A stretch of 64,000 nt of DNA, from NCBI GenBank assembly GCA_018398815.1, contig CM031615.1, forward strand, positions 53,787,756 to 53,851,755. The letters run 5' to 3'. Under the pieces are notes generated by a model. It searched no databases. It was given only the letters and a program-made list of their open reading frames with translations, and was not told where the DNA came from. Source of the stretch: Conus ventricosus. Its lineage: Eukaryota; Mollusca; Gastropoda; Neogastropoda; Conidae. Both the position numbers and the translations under genes were made by a program. This document shows, one piece after another, positions 22,079-34,234 of this stretch. Every line of letters begins with the position of its first letter. Position 1 is the stretch's first letter.

Positions 22079-22908
22079 GTAACTGAAACCTTTGTGTCCT
22101 ACTGCTAGGACAGCCACTGTGTCATCAACAAGGTAACTGAAACCTTTGTGTCCTACTGCTAGGACAGCCACGGTGTCATCAACAAGGTAACTGAAACCTT
22201 TGTGTCCTACTGCTAGGACAGCCACTGTGTCATCAACAAGGTAACTGAAACCTTTGTGTCCTACTGCTAGGACAGCCACTGTGTCATCAACAAGGTAACT
22301 GAAACCTTTGTGTCCTACTGCTAGGACAGCCACTGTGTCATCAACAAGGTAACTGAAACCTTTGTGTCCTACTGCTAGGACAGCCACTGTGTCATCAACA
22401 AGGTAACTGAAACCTTTGTGTCCTACTGCTAGGACAGCCACTGTGTCATCAACAAGGTAACTGAAACCTTTGTGTCATACTGCTAGCACTGCCATTGTGT
22501 CATCAACAAGGTAACTGAAACCTTTGTGTCCTACTGCTAGGACAACCAGTGTGTCATCAACAAGGTAACTGAAACCTTTGTGTCCTACTGAAAGAAGGAC
22601 AACCATTGTGTCATCAACAAGGTAACTGAAACCTTTGTGTCCTACTGAAAGAAGGACAACCATTGTGTCATCAACAAGGTAACTGAAACCTTTGTGTCCT
22701 ACTGAAAGAAGGACAACCATTGTGTCATCAACAAGGTAACTGAAACCTTTGTGTCCTACTGAAAGAAGGACAACCAGTGTGTCATCAACAAGGTAACTGA
22801 AACCTTTGTGTCCTACTGAAAGAAGGACAACCAGTGTGTCATTGACAAAGTAACTGAAACCTTTGTGTCCTGCTGCAAGAAGGACAGCCACGTTCCATCA
22901 AGGTCAAT
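22036..22908. repeat. 54/57-bp minisatellite made of the TLR exon end plus its splice donor
   Basis: GTAACTGAAAC occurs at 22079, then every 54 bp to 22565, then every 57 bp to 22850: 15 occurrences. Each is preceded by GTGTCATCAACAAG, as at the true exon end. So each unit is about 43 bp of exon, the donor, and about 11 bp of intron. Early copies changed TGCAAGAAGG to TGCTAGG, late ones to TGAAAGAAGG, so every copy carries an in-frame stop shortly after its donor. Confidence 0.95.
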
Positions 22909-23172
22909 TGTACTCTAGTGTCAAGATGCAAAGAGAATGGCGATTTTGTTATTCCATTGCTCTCTGTCTCTGTCTCTCTCTGTGGACACATATGATCTAC
23001 CTCGCCTGTCTGCATGTGCAAAAGAACACGCTGAATTCTTTACTTTTCTGTCCATTCATTTGTTCGTTTCGTTCGTTTACAAAATGTCATTGTTATCTCC
23101 CACTTTGCACCCCATAATAGCCTCTGGGGTGGGCTGGGCTGCTTTCAGCTGAGCAACCCATGACCTGACTTA
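22909..23172. other. TLR intron, unique sequence
   Basis: About 260 bp between the donor-repeat array and the pentamer array. Nothing recognised. Confidence 0.6.
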
Positions 23173-23275
23173 AACTAACCTAACCTAACCTAACCTAACC
23201 TAACCTAACCTTACCTGACCTAACATAACCTAATTTGACCTAACCTAACCTAGTTTGACCTAACCTAACCCAGCC
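23173..23275. repeat. (CCTAA)n pentamer array, equal to TTAGG telomere-type repeat
   Basis: About nine perfect CCTAA units followed by a degenerate stretch with CTGACC and TTTGACC variants. It ends about 15 bp before the TIR exon acceptor. Confidence 0.9.
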
Positions 23276-23289
23276 CAGTACTGTGCCAG

Positions 23290-23769
23290 GTCTTACCCAC
23301 CCTGGAGCGGAACAGCCGCCTGCCGCTGTGCATCCACGAGAGGGACTTCATCCCTGGCCGCTACATCTCCCAGAATGTGGTGGAGCGCATGGAGGAATCA
23401 CGCCAAGTGCTCCTCATCCTATCCAACGCTTTTCTGGAGGACGACTGGTGCCGCTTCGAGCTCTTCGTGGCGCAGAAGTACGGGCTGGTCTACCGACAGA
23501 TCCCCATCGTCGTCCTGCGCCTGGAGCAGCTGCGGGTGGACCTGATGGACGCCCACGTCATCACCATGCTGCATGCCTCCCCGAGAATCACCTGGCCCGG
23601 GAACCAAGGAGGCGCTCAAGTTCAGGCCAGCTTCTGGAACCGCCTAGGCCAGACCCTGGGCACCCCCAGAGCGAGGCAAGTTCCCATGAACCCCCGGGCC
23701 CGGGGCAGCAGTGAAAGCGGTCCAGGTGCTGCTGCAAGGTCCGGAGGTGGCAGGGTGAGGCAGTGCTGA
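23290..23769 (+). CDS. Toll-like receptor: remainder of TIR domain and C terminus
   Basis: The acceptor is CTGTGCCAG. In phase 0 after 22078 it reads VLPTLERNSRLPLCIHERDF, then PGRYISQNVVERMEESR (box 2, the R-D-F/I-P-G BB loop), then LILSNAFLEDDWCRFELFVA, VVLRLEQL, ITWPG and SFWNRLGQTLG (box 3, FW). With the previous exon the TIR domain is about 140 residues, a normal size, and no key motif is missing. A basic, Gly/Pro-rich tail of about 35 residues follows, ending GRVRQC and TGA. The last two codons and the stop are already part of the 17-bp repeat that continues downstream. The domain relays the signal to cytoplasmic TIR adaptors. Confidence 0.93.
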   Translation, partial: VLPTLERNSRLPLCIHERDFIPGRYISQNVVERMEESRQVLLILSNAFLEDDWCRFELFVAQKYGLVYRQIPIVVLRLEQLRVDLMDAHVITMLHASPRITWPGNQGGAQVQASFWNRLGQTLGTPRARQVPMNPRARGSSESGPGAAARSGGGRVRQC

Positions 23770-25122
23770 TTGAGGTGTGGAACTGATTGAGGTATGGTGC
23801 TGATTGAGGTGTGGCACTGATTGAGGTAGGGTGCTGATTGAGGTGTGGCGTTGATTGAGGTGTGGTGCTGATTGAGGTGTGGCACTGATTGAGGTATGGC
23901 GCTGATTGAGGTGTGGTGCTGATTGAGGTGTGGCACTGATTGAGGTATGGTGCTGATTGAAGTGTGGCGCTGATTGAAGTCTGGCGCCGATTGAAGTGTG
24001 GCCTTGACAGAGGTGTAGCGCTGACTGAACTGTGGCACTGATTGAGGTGTGGCGCTGATTGAGGTGTGGCGCTGATTGAGGTGTGGCGCTGATTGAGGTG
24101 TGTGGTGCTGATTCCGTGTGGTGGTGCTGAGGTGTGGAGCTGATTGAGGTGTGGTGCTGAGGTGTGGCGCTGATTGAGGTGTGGCGCTGATTGAGGTGTG
24201 GCGCCGATTGAGGTGTGGCGCTGATTGAGGTGTGGCGCTGATTGAGGTGTGGCGCTGATTGAGGTGGGGCGCTGATTGAAGTGTGGCGCTGATTGAGGTG
24301 TGGCGCCGATTGAGGAGATGTGGCACCGATTGAGATGTGGCGCCGATTGAAGTGTGGCGCTGATTGAAGCGTGGCGCCGATTGAGGTGTGGCTCTGATTG
24401 AGCTGTGGCGCTGATTGAGATGTGGCGCCGATTGAGGTGTGGCACTGATTGAGGTGTGACACAGATTGAGGTGATTGAGGTGTGGCACTGATTGAGGTGT
24501 GACGCTGATTGAGGTGTGGCGCTGATTGAGGTGTGGCGCCGATTGAGGTATGGCACCGATTGAGGTGTGGCACTGATTGAGATGTGGCGCCGATTGAGGT
24601 GTGGCGCTGATTGAGCTGTGGCGCCGATTGAGGTGTGGCGCCGATTGAGGTGTGGCGCTGATTGAAGTGTGGTGCCGATTGAGGTGTGGCGCTGATTGAC
24701 GTGTGGTGCTAATTGAGATGTTGCACCGATTGAGGTGTGGCGCTGATTGAGGTGTGGCGCTGATTGAGGTGTGGCGCTGATTGAGATGTGGCACTGATTG
24801 AGGTGTGGCGCTGATTGAGATGTGGCGTAGATTGAGGTGGGTGCCGATTGAGGTGTGGTGCTGATTGAGATGTTGCACTGATTGAGGTGTGGCGCTGAAT
24901 GAGGTGTGGCGCTGATTGAGATGTGGCGCTGATTGAGATGTGGCGCTGATTGAGATTTGGCGCCGATTGAGGTGTGGTGCTGATTGAGGTGTGGTGCTGA
25001 TTGAGATGTTGCACTGATCGAGGTGTGGCGCTGAATGAGGTGTGGCGCTGATTGAGATGTGGCGCTGATTGAGATGTGGCGCTGATTGAGTGTGGCGCTG
25101 ATTGAGGTGTGGTGCAGATGGT
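23763..25122. repeat. 17-bp minisatellite starting at the TLR stop codon (~80 copies)
   Basis: The unit is TGATTGAGGTGTGGCGC. The gene's TGC TGA stop lies in the first unit. Because 17 is not a multiple of three and the minus strand of the unit has no stop, all minus frames are open with a 17-residue super-repeat (three units). This yields spurious frames of more than 500 residues. Confidence 0.95.
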
Positions 25123-26770
25123 GAAGGCTGCCATGCATGATCATGCTGGTCTAGCACTGAATGTGAATGTAACAACTGGTGACAGAGGTGGTCTGGTGGT
25201 GAGAGTGAACTGGTGTGGCAGGGATAGTGAATGTAAACATAACAACTGGTGACAATGTTTGGTCTGCTGGTGAGGTTTAGTAGGGAATGTAAACATAACA
25301 ACTGGTGACAATGTTTGGTCTGGTAGTTAAGCATTTTGGTTAATATATATGTAACAACCGCCGATAGCATTCTTCATTTCTTCTTCCTAAAATACTGGTT
25401 CACTCAAAAACGAGTAGGTCACCAGCGCGCATGTTAAAAAGTAAGATAAAATAACATAAAATAGTGCATTGCCCTGGTAAAGAGATACTGTAGTGAATGT
25501 GAAAGCTATCAGCGACAGTATTGCTCTGGTAGTGAGGATGAATGCAACAGTGAGAAAGAGTGTTGGTCTGACAGTAGGATATAGAGTAGTGAATGTGGAC
25601 GCAACAATGTGGGAATGTTGTTCTGGAGCAGGTATAGTAGTGAATGTGGAGATAATAATCCGTTACATCGTCAGTCTGGTAGTGACATAGTGTTGAAAGT
25701 AAAAGCAACAAGCAATGACCGTGTTTGTTGGTCTGGTGTGGGGAATGCTAATGAATGTCATCATAACACTTGGTCTGGTGTAAGGAATGGATGTGAACGT
25801 GTATGTGATGATCTTTGACAGTGTTAATCTAAAGAGAGTCATAATAGTGAATGTAACAAAACTGACATGTTAGGTAAGGTATGATGATGAATATGAATAC
25901 AAGTCATGATTTTGTTGGTCTGGGGCAAGGTATGATAATGAACGTGAAATTTGGTGACGGTATTGTGAGTGCAACAATCGGTGACAATGTTGATTTAATG
26001 GTGAGTTACAGTGGAGAGTATGAATGTAACAATCTGTGACAGTCCTGGTTTAAAGTGAGAGTAGAAGTAAATGTGAACACAAGAGTTGTTAAAGTGTTGG
26101 TCTAGCAGTGATGCCAATGAGCTATAGTACTGATGGTTTTAAAACAGTGTGGGTCTAGTGCTGATAGCAACGAGATGTTACATTCATAAAAACCCATGAC
26201 GGCAGTGGTCTAGTACTAAGAGCAGAGAGGTGAAGCAGTGAGAGTGACTGTAACAGTCAGTGACAATGTTGATCTAGTGTTGAAAGCAGAGGTATAGTGG
26301 TGATAAAAATTGACAGCAGATGTAGCGGTGACAGCAAATGTAACAATCCATCACAGTGTTGGTCTAGTGCCGAGAGCAGAGGTGTAGCAGTGACAGTGAA
26401 TGTAATAATCTGTGACAGTGTAGGTCTAGTGTTGAGACCAGAGAGGTGTAACGGTCAGTGAATGTCTATGACAGTGTTGGCCGAAGTGCCAAGAGCGAAG
26501 AGGTGTAACATTGAAAGTGAATGTGGTAATCTCTGACAATATTGGTCTAGTATTGAAAGCAGAGGTATAGCAGAGGTAAAAATCAATGACAGAAGTGCCA
26601 AGAGCGAAGAGGTGTAACATTGAAAGTGAATGTGGTAATCTCTGACAATATTGGTCTAGTATTGAAAGCAGAGGTATAGCAGAGGTAAAAATCAATGACA
26701 GCTATGACATGTAGCGGCGACAGCAAATGTAACAATCCATCACAGTGTTGGTCTAGTGCCGAGAGCGATA
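25123..26770. repeat. Degenerate long-period tandem repeat downstream of the TLR
   Basis: Recurrent phrases GTGAATGTAACAA, CTGTGACAGTGTTGGTCTAG and AGAGCAGAGGTGTAGC at roughly 60-110 bp spacing suggest an old, diverged minisatellite. Two ~120-bp blocks at about 26470-26585 and 26590-26700 are nearly identical. It could be 3' UTR of the TLR or intergenic DNA. Confidence 0.7.
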
Positions 26771-28049
26771 AGGTGTATCCATGATGAAAAAGCCATGAAA
26801 CAGCCAGTCAGTGAGTTGTAGCATCGAGGACACGAACAGCAGGCAAAAACACTCAGCACCATTGACTTTAAGGATGATAAATGTTAAAATGAACAGTAGC
26901 TCAATCTTGAGTATTAGAAAACATCCCCAGACGATATCCATTTATGTTAAGCAAGACATCTTAGTTGATCGTGCTATGATTGTTTGAATTTAGCACTTTT
27001 TGATATTTCATGGAGTGGCAACTGGTTTACCATGGTGTTACACTTGATAGGGTCAAGGTACTTGATGTCATTTGTATGAATGTTGAATTGTGTTTTGGTG
27101 ATTTGCATAAATGTTAAAATGTTTGAAAACATACTTTATTGTTTGCTTCAATGCTGCGCTTTATGTTTAATTGTGTAATACAGTTTGTTCTGATATATCA
27201 CTTGACAGCTTTGTTGTTACTTTTTTTGCAATGCTACATTCAATGATGTTTAAAAATGTGATACGTTTCTTCAAATTGTAAAAGTGTAGCGCATCACAAC
27301 ATTTGATAGTGTCATATATTTGAAGTTGAGAAAGTGCTCTTTTTTTTCAACCATCAAAGCGTAGCGTAAACTGACATTTGACAGGGTTATATGGGTCGTT
27401 TGAAGGCTACGAGTCTAAAATGTAGACGACATTCAATAATGTGGTACATGCTTTGTTCTGATAATATTCTTGTTGAATAGAACACTTCACCAAGATGTCA
27501 AAATATTGCCACTGTACACAGCAACACTTTGACACCAGAATACTGCCGAGTTAGTTGTTAATTAATGCCGCATTGTACCTCACACACACACATTAGCATA
27601 CAAGTGTATGAATACAGACTTTGATTTTTGAGTGGTGTGAGAGGAGAGGCACCATGATGAGCCTTTGCTAGAGGCCTGGGATCATGCAGTGCATTCTCTT
27701 AATCACAGATATCTCATGATGACAACAGTCTTGGATAGGTAATGTAAAAGGAAGGGGAAGCGACACAAAAGATGCCACTGTCTTGCCTTTGATGTCTGCA
27801 GTATGTTGCCATGTAGCTAGGCTTTTTGAATTTTTTTTTTCTTTTTTTTCCCTAATGTATATTGCCAGTGTTGTTCCACCTGTGAACCAACAGTTTTTTT
27901 AGAACTCGGTGTACACCTGCAACTAATGCTAGATGTTATTCATCCTTCAGGGTCTCTTATCTGGTCTCTGCTGTGCATGGGGCTTTTAGTTTGTTGTTTG
28001 TATTTGGTTTCTTTTTTGCTTCTCTCCTTTTCCATAGAGTCTCAGGCGG
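26771..28049. other. AT-rich sequence, no gene seen
   Basis: A/T-rich, with loosely repeated phrases (ACATTTGA, TGTAGCG) but no reading frame I would support. Part may be 3' UTR of the TLR. Confidence 0.5.
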
Positions 28050-28185
28050 TGATCTGCATGCAAGTCTTTCAGTAAGTGATAAATCCAGGTCCTCTATGCA
28101 GCATAACGCAAATGTAAAAGAACCCATTACAAAATTCTGTGGGAAAACCCATTTTGATATGTGAATAAAACAAACAGAAACAGAA
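28050..28185 (+). mobile_element. Possible SINE 3' body fragment
   Basis: Contains GTAAAAGAACCCATTACAA, CAAAATTCTGTGGGAAAACC and an AATAAAACAAA tail. This word order resembles, from memory, a dispersed repeat common in marine snail genomes. No A/B box is attached. The AATAAA at 28164 could also be a poly(A) signal, but the repeat explanation seems more likely. Confidence 0.35.
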
Positions 28186-30454
28186 TGTTGTGCTCTTCAA
28201 TGGGAGAGATCTGTTGTGATGATGAAGTTAGATAATACGATACCGAGGGTTCATGCCTGCTTTACATCATCAGCTCAATGGTTCCTAGCTATGCAAAGAT
28301 GTGTATGTGTTTACTGCATCACATGTGTATTTCACAAAAAGAAAATCAAATGGATTGATAAGTTGTAGTATTAACAGGGAAGCACAGTAGAGCAAGGTGT
28401 CAAGTTGTACTGTTCAGAGGGAAGCACAGCAGAGTAAGGTATTTTTTCGTCGTGTCTGCAAGGTCACTTAAAAACACTTGGTAGATTTGAATAAAACTTG
28501 ACAGAGCTGTTTGCAGAATTGACTTTGAGGCATTCTCTCTGTTGGCTGCTGAAAGAGCTGTGCTAGTGCTTTGAAGTGTTCTCTGCTTTGGCAGCACAAT
28601 CTGTCATTTGACTGTCCTGATTTATTTTCTAGACAGCAAGTGCTGGCGAGTTGCAACTCAGAGCAGTACAGATTCTCCTTGTAGGATAAGTGTTTTGAAT
28701 TGAAATGTCTGCCTCCAACGTTCACTCACACAGGCTCCATGACATAGCTCACTCTGGTCGACAGGTGCCTGCAAACGTTGGATCAGAATACCTACCACAG
28801 TCCACCACCTTAGGACTCAGCAGTGCAGCTCTTCCCCCATAGGTAACAACTCGACACAGTATCTCCCTGTGGACCCCTGACTCTAGGACAGCGCAGGCCT
28901 GGGTGTCGCTTGTGTTGGGGAACCAGAATGAGGGTCATGAGAGTAACAACAGGCGTTAAAAATGAGGTGGCATCCCACACCCTTACATAAGCATGGATGA
29001 AACCACACGTCCCAAAATGCTGGAAACCGAATTCGACCTCGCTGTTTGTCTGGAGATCCTGAAATTACAAAATGTCCAGACTGATTTTTTTTCTTGAATG
29101 TTTAGTAGAAATTGTGTCCTGATTACTCCCTCCGACACAGGTTTTTCTTTACCAAACTGATCATTCCTTCATCATTTTGCTGACTGAACGTGCAAATGTT
29201 GCTTCAACCAATGATCACAATACTGTTCGTTGAGCCTGCGATCTGCGATCGTGTGTGAATACTGCTTCCGCCAATGGTCATAATACCGTTCTTTAAGCCT
29301 AATGAAGATATGTCTGCGATCGATGCCAGTGTTTAGAGCAAGTTTTGTTTTTACATGCCATCACACAGCAGAGGCTTCTTCTGGGTAATAAACACATAAT
29401 CTTACATTAACTACAGCGAAATAGGTTCTTTCTGACACAAATTACTTTCAACCTGATTCATCAGCATACTTTGGCACAGATGCATGCTGTCTTTGATTTG
29501 TTTCTGGGCATGTTGTCAAAAATTTGACAAGCCCGACATCCCTTCGCGTGCAGAACTTAGCAAGAGTTGTCGTTCTTTGGTTAGATGTCCATCCGACAGT
29601 TAGCATTCGCCAGATGCACAAATTGTGGTGGTGACCACAATTTATTTCTCGAGACCAATCGCTGGCTTCATGTTTCAGAAGTGGTAAATACAAATTACAG
29701 TCAACAAAAATGATTGCTGCCTCCAGTTTCTTGAATTAAGTGAACTCCACTGTATACAGTCAGTAATATTAATGTCAGTTTTAATGGTGGTCTTGTGGAT
29801 AACATGATAAAAAAGGCGGTAAGGTGTCTCCAAATGCCCAGACTTTCCCTTTCAGTATAAGGGGGCTTTGCCCCTGACCCTCGACAAGGGCTCTGCCCCT
29901 TGACCCTGCCAGGGGCCTAAGACTACCCTCCCCCTCCTCCCCTCCTGGACCTCCGGCCTTCCTGCTTTTCATCTTGTCCTGGTTTCACCCATGCATCAGA
30001 GCGATGTCTTTTGTTGATGTCTAATTGCTGCCTTTCTTCTATGATGCTTGCTCTCACTCCACAGTCACATTTGCTGGTTGAAGAAACCATTATATTTGCA
30101 CAGAAAGAAAAAGATTCTCTACCATATCCATTCTCTTGCTCAAAAGGATTAACTGTTGACCTGTTATAAACATAATGGTACTAATATAATCAATTGAAAA
30201 AAAGGAATCAAGATCTTTTTCAAAGCAAAAACTAGACTGCATGTAGAGGGATAACTGGCTGCCAACAATCACAATAGTTACTCAGGCATGGGAACGTGCA
30301 GTAGAACACTGCCTAGCATTACTTACTTAATGATGAGATGAAAGGGACAGTGCATCTGTGGCCAAATCAACAGCCTCTCGAGAGGTCAAGGTTACAGTTC
30401 AGAGCATTGTCCATTTTTCATTGTGACAGAGGCAAGCGTAGGGGGGGGGGGGGG

Positions 30455-30498
<44 letters not shown>

Positions 30499-31424
30499 GT
30501 CCAATCAAACCCCATACAACTTGCTTTCTTGAAAATAACACACCAAACACTTCCATCTGCTCATCTTTACAACAACCACACACCCACTCATGCACAGTCT
30601 CAACGCCAATAAACTACCACCAGCAACAACACTGACAGTAATGATAACAACAAGGACAATGAGATCATGCTGACAATAATAAAAAGTCGAGGTTTTTAAA
30701 ATCTGTTTATACTGATGTCCACAATCATACATACTAACCCACATTATTCCCATGACCGAGTACCTGGATTTTGCCTTAACATTCCACTCATATTCATATG
30801 TACAGCTCTGTCATGCACCACCGCTGCATCACCAGACATTGTGCCCTTTACCGCACAGGTCTTAATCTCATCTTTCCCTCACGAGTCAATTCAAAACACG
30901 ACACCTTATGCATGATAACTTTGGGGCATATTATCTCATCCTTTGCCCTTCTTTAACAGTATTCCCACTCTCTTTTTCTTTTTTTTAATTCCAAGCATTC
31001 TATCCTCACTACTATCAAACAAAAACTGGCAAAATTACGCAACCAGCATCAAATCATATTTGTAAAGTGGTAAATATAGTCCGAGGTAAAATTTTTCAAA
31101 ATCTATAAAGTATTCCCCCCCCCCCCCCCCCCCCCCCTAACGCAAACACACCTTCCATTCCCCCTCCCCCCACACCCAATTTTTTCAAGGACAGATCAAA
31201 TTGAAATGCTGAGGCCACCCGAAAGTTGGGACTGCCTGAACTAAGCACAGCCAGTGCGAATGGATTGAGTCCAGTGAATCACCAGTGCGCTGTTTCAGCT
31301 TCTCCAGGCCACCCCACCTCCTTCCCCGGGCTCCTCCTTCCTTCTGCCCATCTGCAGCTGATGAGAATGACTGGATGACATGTGAAGCGCTGTCAATGAT
31401 GATGCCTACCACATCAGAAGGTGA
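28186..31424. other. Intergenic region between convergent genes, no gene seen
   Basis: Mostly unassigned unique sequence. It holds GC-rich hairpins at 29860-29925, a G tract at 30441-30497 broken by a single A, and a C tract at 31115-31137. The right end (about 31140-31424) is presumably the 3' UTR of the DLD gene. Confidence 0.5.
29860..29925 (-). repeat. GC-rich hairpin repeats of the GGGGC-TT-GCCCC type
   Basis: AGGGGGCTTTGCCCCTGACCC, then AAGGGCTCTGCCCCTTGACCC, then CCTGCCAGGGGCC. Each is a short hairpin followed by a GACCC spacer. The same architecture occurs at 60893-60990 in opposite orientation. Confidence 0.6.
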
Positions 31425-31490
31425 TCAAAAGTTGATGGGTTTGCCGAATGCCGCCGCGACATTGGCTTCCCTGAACGCTTCGGCCACAGT
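31425..31490 (-). CDS. DLD: Dihydrolipoamide dehydrogenase, last coding exon
   Basis: The acceptor CTGTCTACAG is followed by TVAEAFREANVAAAFGKPIN, then F and TGA. It is the conserved C terminus of the enzyme, which helps form the dimer interface. The exon joins in phase 0 after ...HAHP of 32019-32107. The invariant catalytic HxxxxE/P region (HAHPT...E) is built across this junction. Confidence 0.93.
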   Translation of the reverse strand, partial: TVAEAFREANVAAAFGKPINF

Positions 31491-31673
31491 CTGTAGACAG
31501 AAACATGACCACAGTCTTTGAATATGTCCTGAGCCGCATTCTCATCATTCTGCTGCATCTCCACACAACAAAAACACTATGAAATCTACTGCCCCTATCC
31601 TCCTCATTTCAATTAAAAGTCACAGTACTGGTCCCTCAATTTCATTCCAGGTACTGGGTATTTTCCTCCTGGT

Positions 31674-31674
<1 letters not shown>

Positions 31675-31724
<50 letters not shown>
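31675..31724. repeat. 50-base C homopolymer in DLD intron
   Basis: Uninterrupted C run in the intron between the last two DLD exons. Confidence 0.85.
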
Positions 31725-31726
<2 letters not shown>

Positions 31727-32018
31727 AAGCTGGCCTACTCTTTGCACCATGTCTGGACTCATTTTTACGTGTGATCAGGAACCTCACATTTTCCAGCATC
31801 TTGACATTAATGTCTAGAACACTGTCAAGTCAAACTGACTCCTTCCTTTGTGTATCACATTCTACCTCTACGAAATACACACAAAAAATAAGTAAAATAC
31901 ACTCTCTCCCTTTATCCCCATTTTTTTCCCCACAAAATAAATAAAACAGAAAAATAAAAATTATGAATAAACGGAGAAAAAAAGCTGGAGGAAAAGACTG
32001 AAAGCATGAGTACGTGAC

Positions 32019-32107
32019 CGGTGTGGCGTGACAAACGCGGCCACATCCTCACATGAAGCTCCATACTCCAGTGCCAAGGCTGCTTCATTGATCAACTCTC
32101 CAGCCAC
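32019..32107 (-). CDS. DLD: Dihydrolipoamide dehydrogenase exon with catalytic His region (one base missing)
   Basis: The acceptor is CCCCCCCAG and the donor follows CACACCG. It reads [23 protein letters not shown], then after one missing base ARVCHAHP in the shifted frame. The exon is 89 bp where 90 is expected. The Arg-Val-Cys-His-Ala-His-Pro segment contains the active-site His of the enzyme, so a true frameshift here would be fatal. I interpret it as a base-call error. Confidence 0.85.
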
Positions 32108-32668
32108 CTGGGGGGGCCAAGGTCAAAGCGATAAACATAAGATTGCATTCTTGCTGCTCCAATCCTGTAAGAATGCAACAAAACTCAAAAAAAATGCTTT
32201 AAATGTCAAAATATCTATTTAAAAAATACTTGCAGAAATATGCTCTCAGCTAAAAATGTCTATGACACAGAAACCAACACATGCACAGCAAACTTCATCC
32301 ACTTACAGATCTTCATACATACAAATTTCTGTGTGATTTAGGCCAACAATGTTTATTTGATCTTCTTTCTGTTTTTTTTTTAAACGGAAGAAAAACCCTC
32401 AATGAGCCAAGTTCAATTGAAGTTTGCTGGTCAAAAACATTGACCTGGTAGCTGTATGAATGTTATGTAAGAGACTTTGACAGTTAAAGAGCTTGCCAGA
32501 CATTCCTCAGTCTACATGAGGACAAAAAATATTTCAGAAAGTAACAAATCATTAGAGGGAATCCTTAATGCGAGAGATTTTATAACAATCATCAGATGTC
32601 TACAAAAAAAAACCAAAAAAAATGTTTAACATACCAAAAGGTCAGCTGAAGGCATGTGTCATACTCAC

Positions 32669-32808
32669 CGATGCGACAATATGGGCTCCCAGCAAACGGT
32701 CAGTTTTCTTGTCACCCAGGATCTTGACCATTCCATCAGTGTCGTTATTGCATTTGGCACGGCTTTTGGGCCCATTAGGGGGAATGTACCCACTTTGTAC
32801 TCCACACC
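32669..32808 (-). CDS. DLD: Dihydrolipoamide dehydrogenase exon (two extra bases)
   Basis: The acceptor is GTGTGTCAG and the donor is GTGAGT. It reads [12 protein letters not shown], then after two extra bases (GGCCCAAAAGC where GCCAACAGC is expected) [20 protein letters not shown] and [12 protein letters not shown]. Length is 140 against 138 expected. This is part of the interface domain. Confidence 0.88.
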
Positions 32809-33844
32809 CTGACACACACTTTGCAAAATCAGCTTCACATGAACATGATAAGTGTCTCGCTTAAGTGTTTCCCTTTTCTTTTCTTGAAGTTCCACACTAA
32901 ATTATTTCTTCTTCTCTTTCATTCCCAACCAGTCTGGAAGTATCTTCGTTTTTCAAATTCATACACTGTGCATCTCCCCTCCTCTTATCTGTACTCCCCT
33001 CGAATCACAAATAATCAAACAAGCTAATACACACCAAAAGACCATCTTCTCTCACAAGCGCTAAATGTTACAAGTCAACATTTGCATCAAAGCCAAAAAA
33101 GTCAGTCAGTCTTATTTTCTGCATCAGGAGATTGCTGTGATGAGCCCTTTTAGTCAAGATAACCCGTGCTGTATTCATGACCACCTTCTACCATGCTTTC
33201 AACTCGGGTCTATTTCACAGGCAGAAAAACAGGGTCAACGACTCAACTGGCCAAGGCCTGTTTGACTGGATATCAGACCTGCCAACCTCCTAAGAGACCA
33301 ATGAGTAAGAATTGAAGCTCAGTGAGGCAGAAATGTGTAATTTCTGAGAGCTAAGAGTAATCAAGCGCGACATTTACCTTTTTTCAAACAAACACGATGC
33401 GATGAAATTGTACACAAAATTTTTGGAACTTTACTTTTCTTCAAAAACAAGCTTTTCTTTTAAGTGTCACAAGAAATCTCTACAAATTATGAAAATGTAA
33501 GAATACACTGGAAACACAACACAAATCCCTAAACCATTATGGCATGGCACACCAAGGCTTGATAGTGCGCCAGAAACAACCTAAAAAATTGGAAATGAAA
33601 TGAGGCAGGGAACAGTAAACAATAAACAGTAAACAAGTGGGGTAACGTTTTGCTCCCAAAAGGAAACCTAACACAGAGTAACTTTTATTCAAGACTGGCA
33701 CAGCCTTTTAAACTTGAATAAGGTCAGACAAATACATAGCGAATACATAGACGAACAATCTAATAGTGGGGGGAAAAAACAAGCGCAGGCCAAACTCAAC
33801 TGTCTTGAGTAGTAATGACTTGGCAAAGATTTGGACTTGAGGAT

Positions 33845-33879
<35 letters not shown>

Positions 33880-34038
33880 GTGGGAGTTCGAAGAGGAGAG
33901 AAACTGGGAACATGAAATTAAGAAAATATATAACCCAAAAGAATGTTCTCCCCTCGTTCTGATTCTGTGCATGTGGGTTGGCTATCAGCTCAGTGGTGAT
34001 TGTGTCATTTTTTTTAAGTATCGCACCATCCCGAAAAT

Positions 34039-34163
<125 letters not shown>

Positions 34164-34234
34164 TTTACTGACTTCCATCAACCCCCAACACAAACGGTCC
34201 ATTCTGCAGTCAAGATGCAGCAGCAGTTTAGGCT

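Noticed and set aside
23622..25370. Minus-strand reading frames of 518 and 582 residues
   Set aside because: They are produced by a 17-bp repeat lacking stops on that strand. All three frames are open and there is no non-repeat domain.
28164..28169. AATAAA as TLR polyadenylation signal
   Set aside because: It lies inside a SINE-like 3' body and 4.4 kb after the stop. No independent support.
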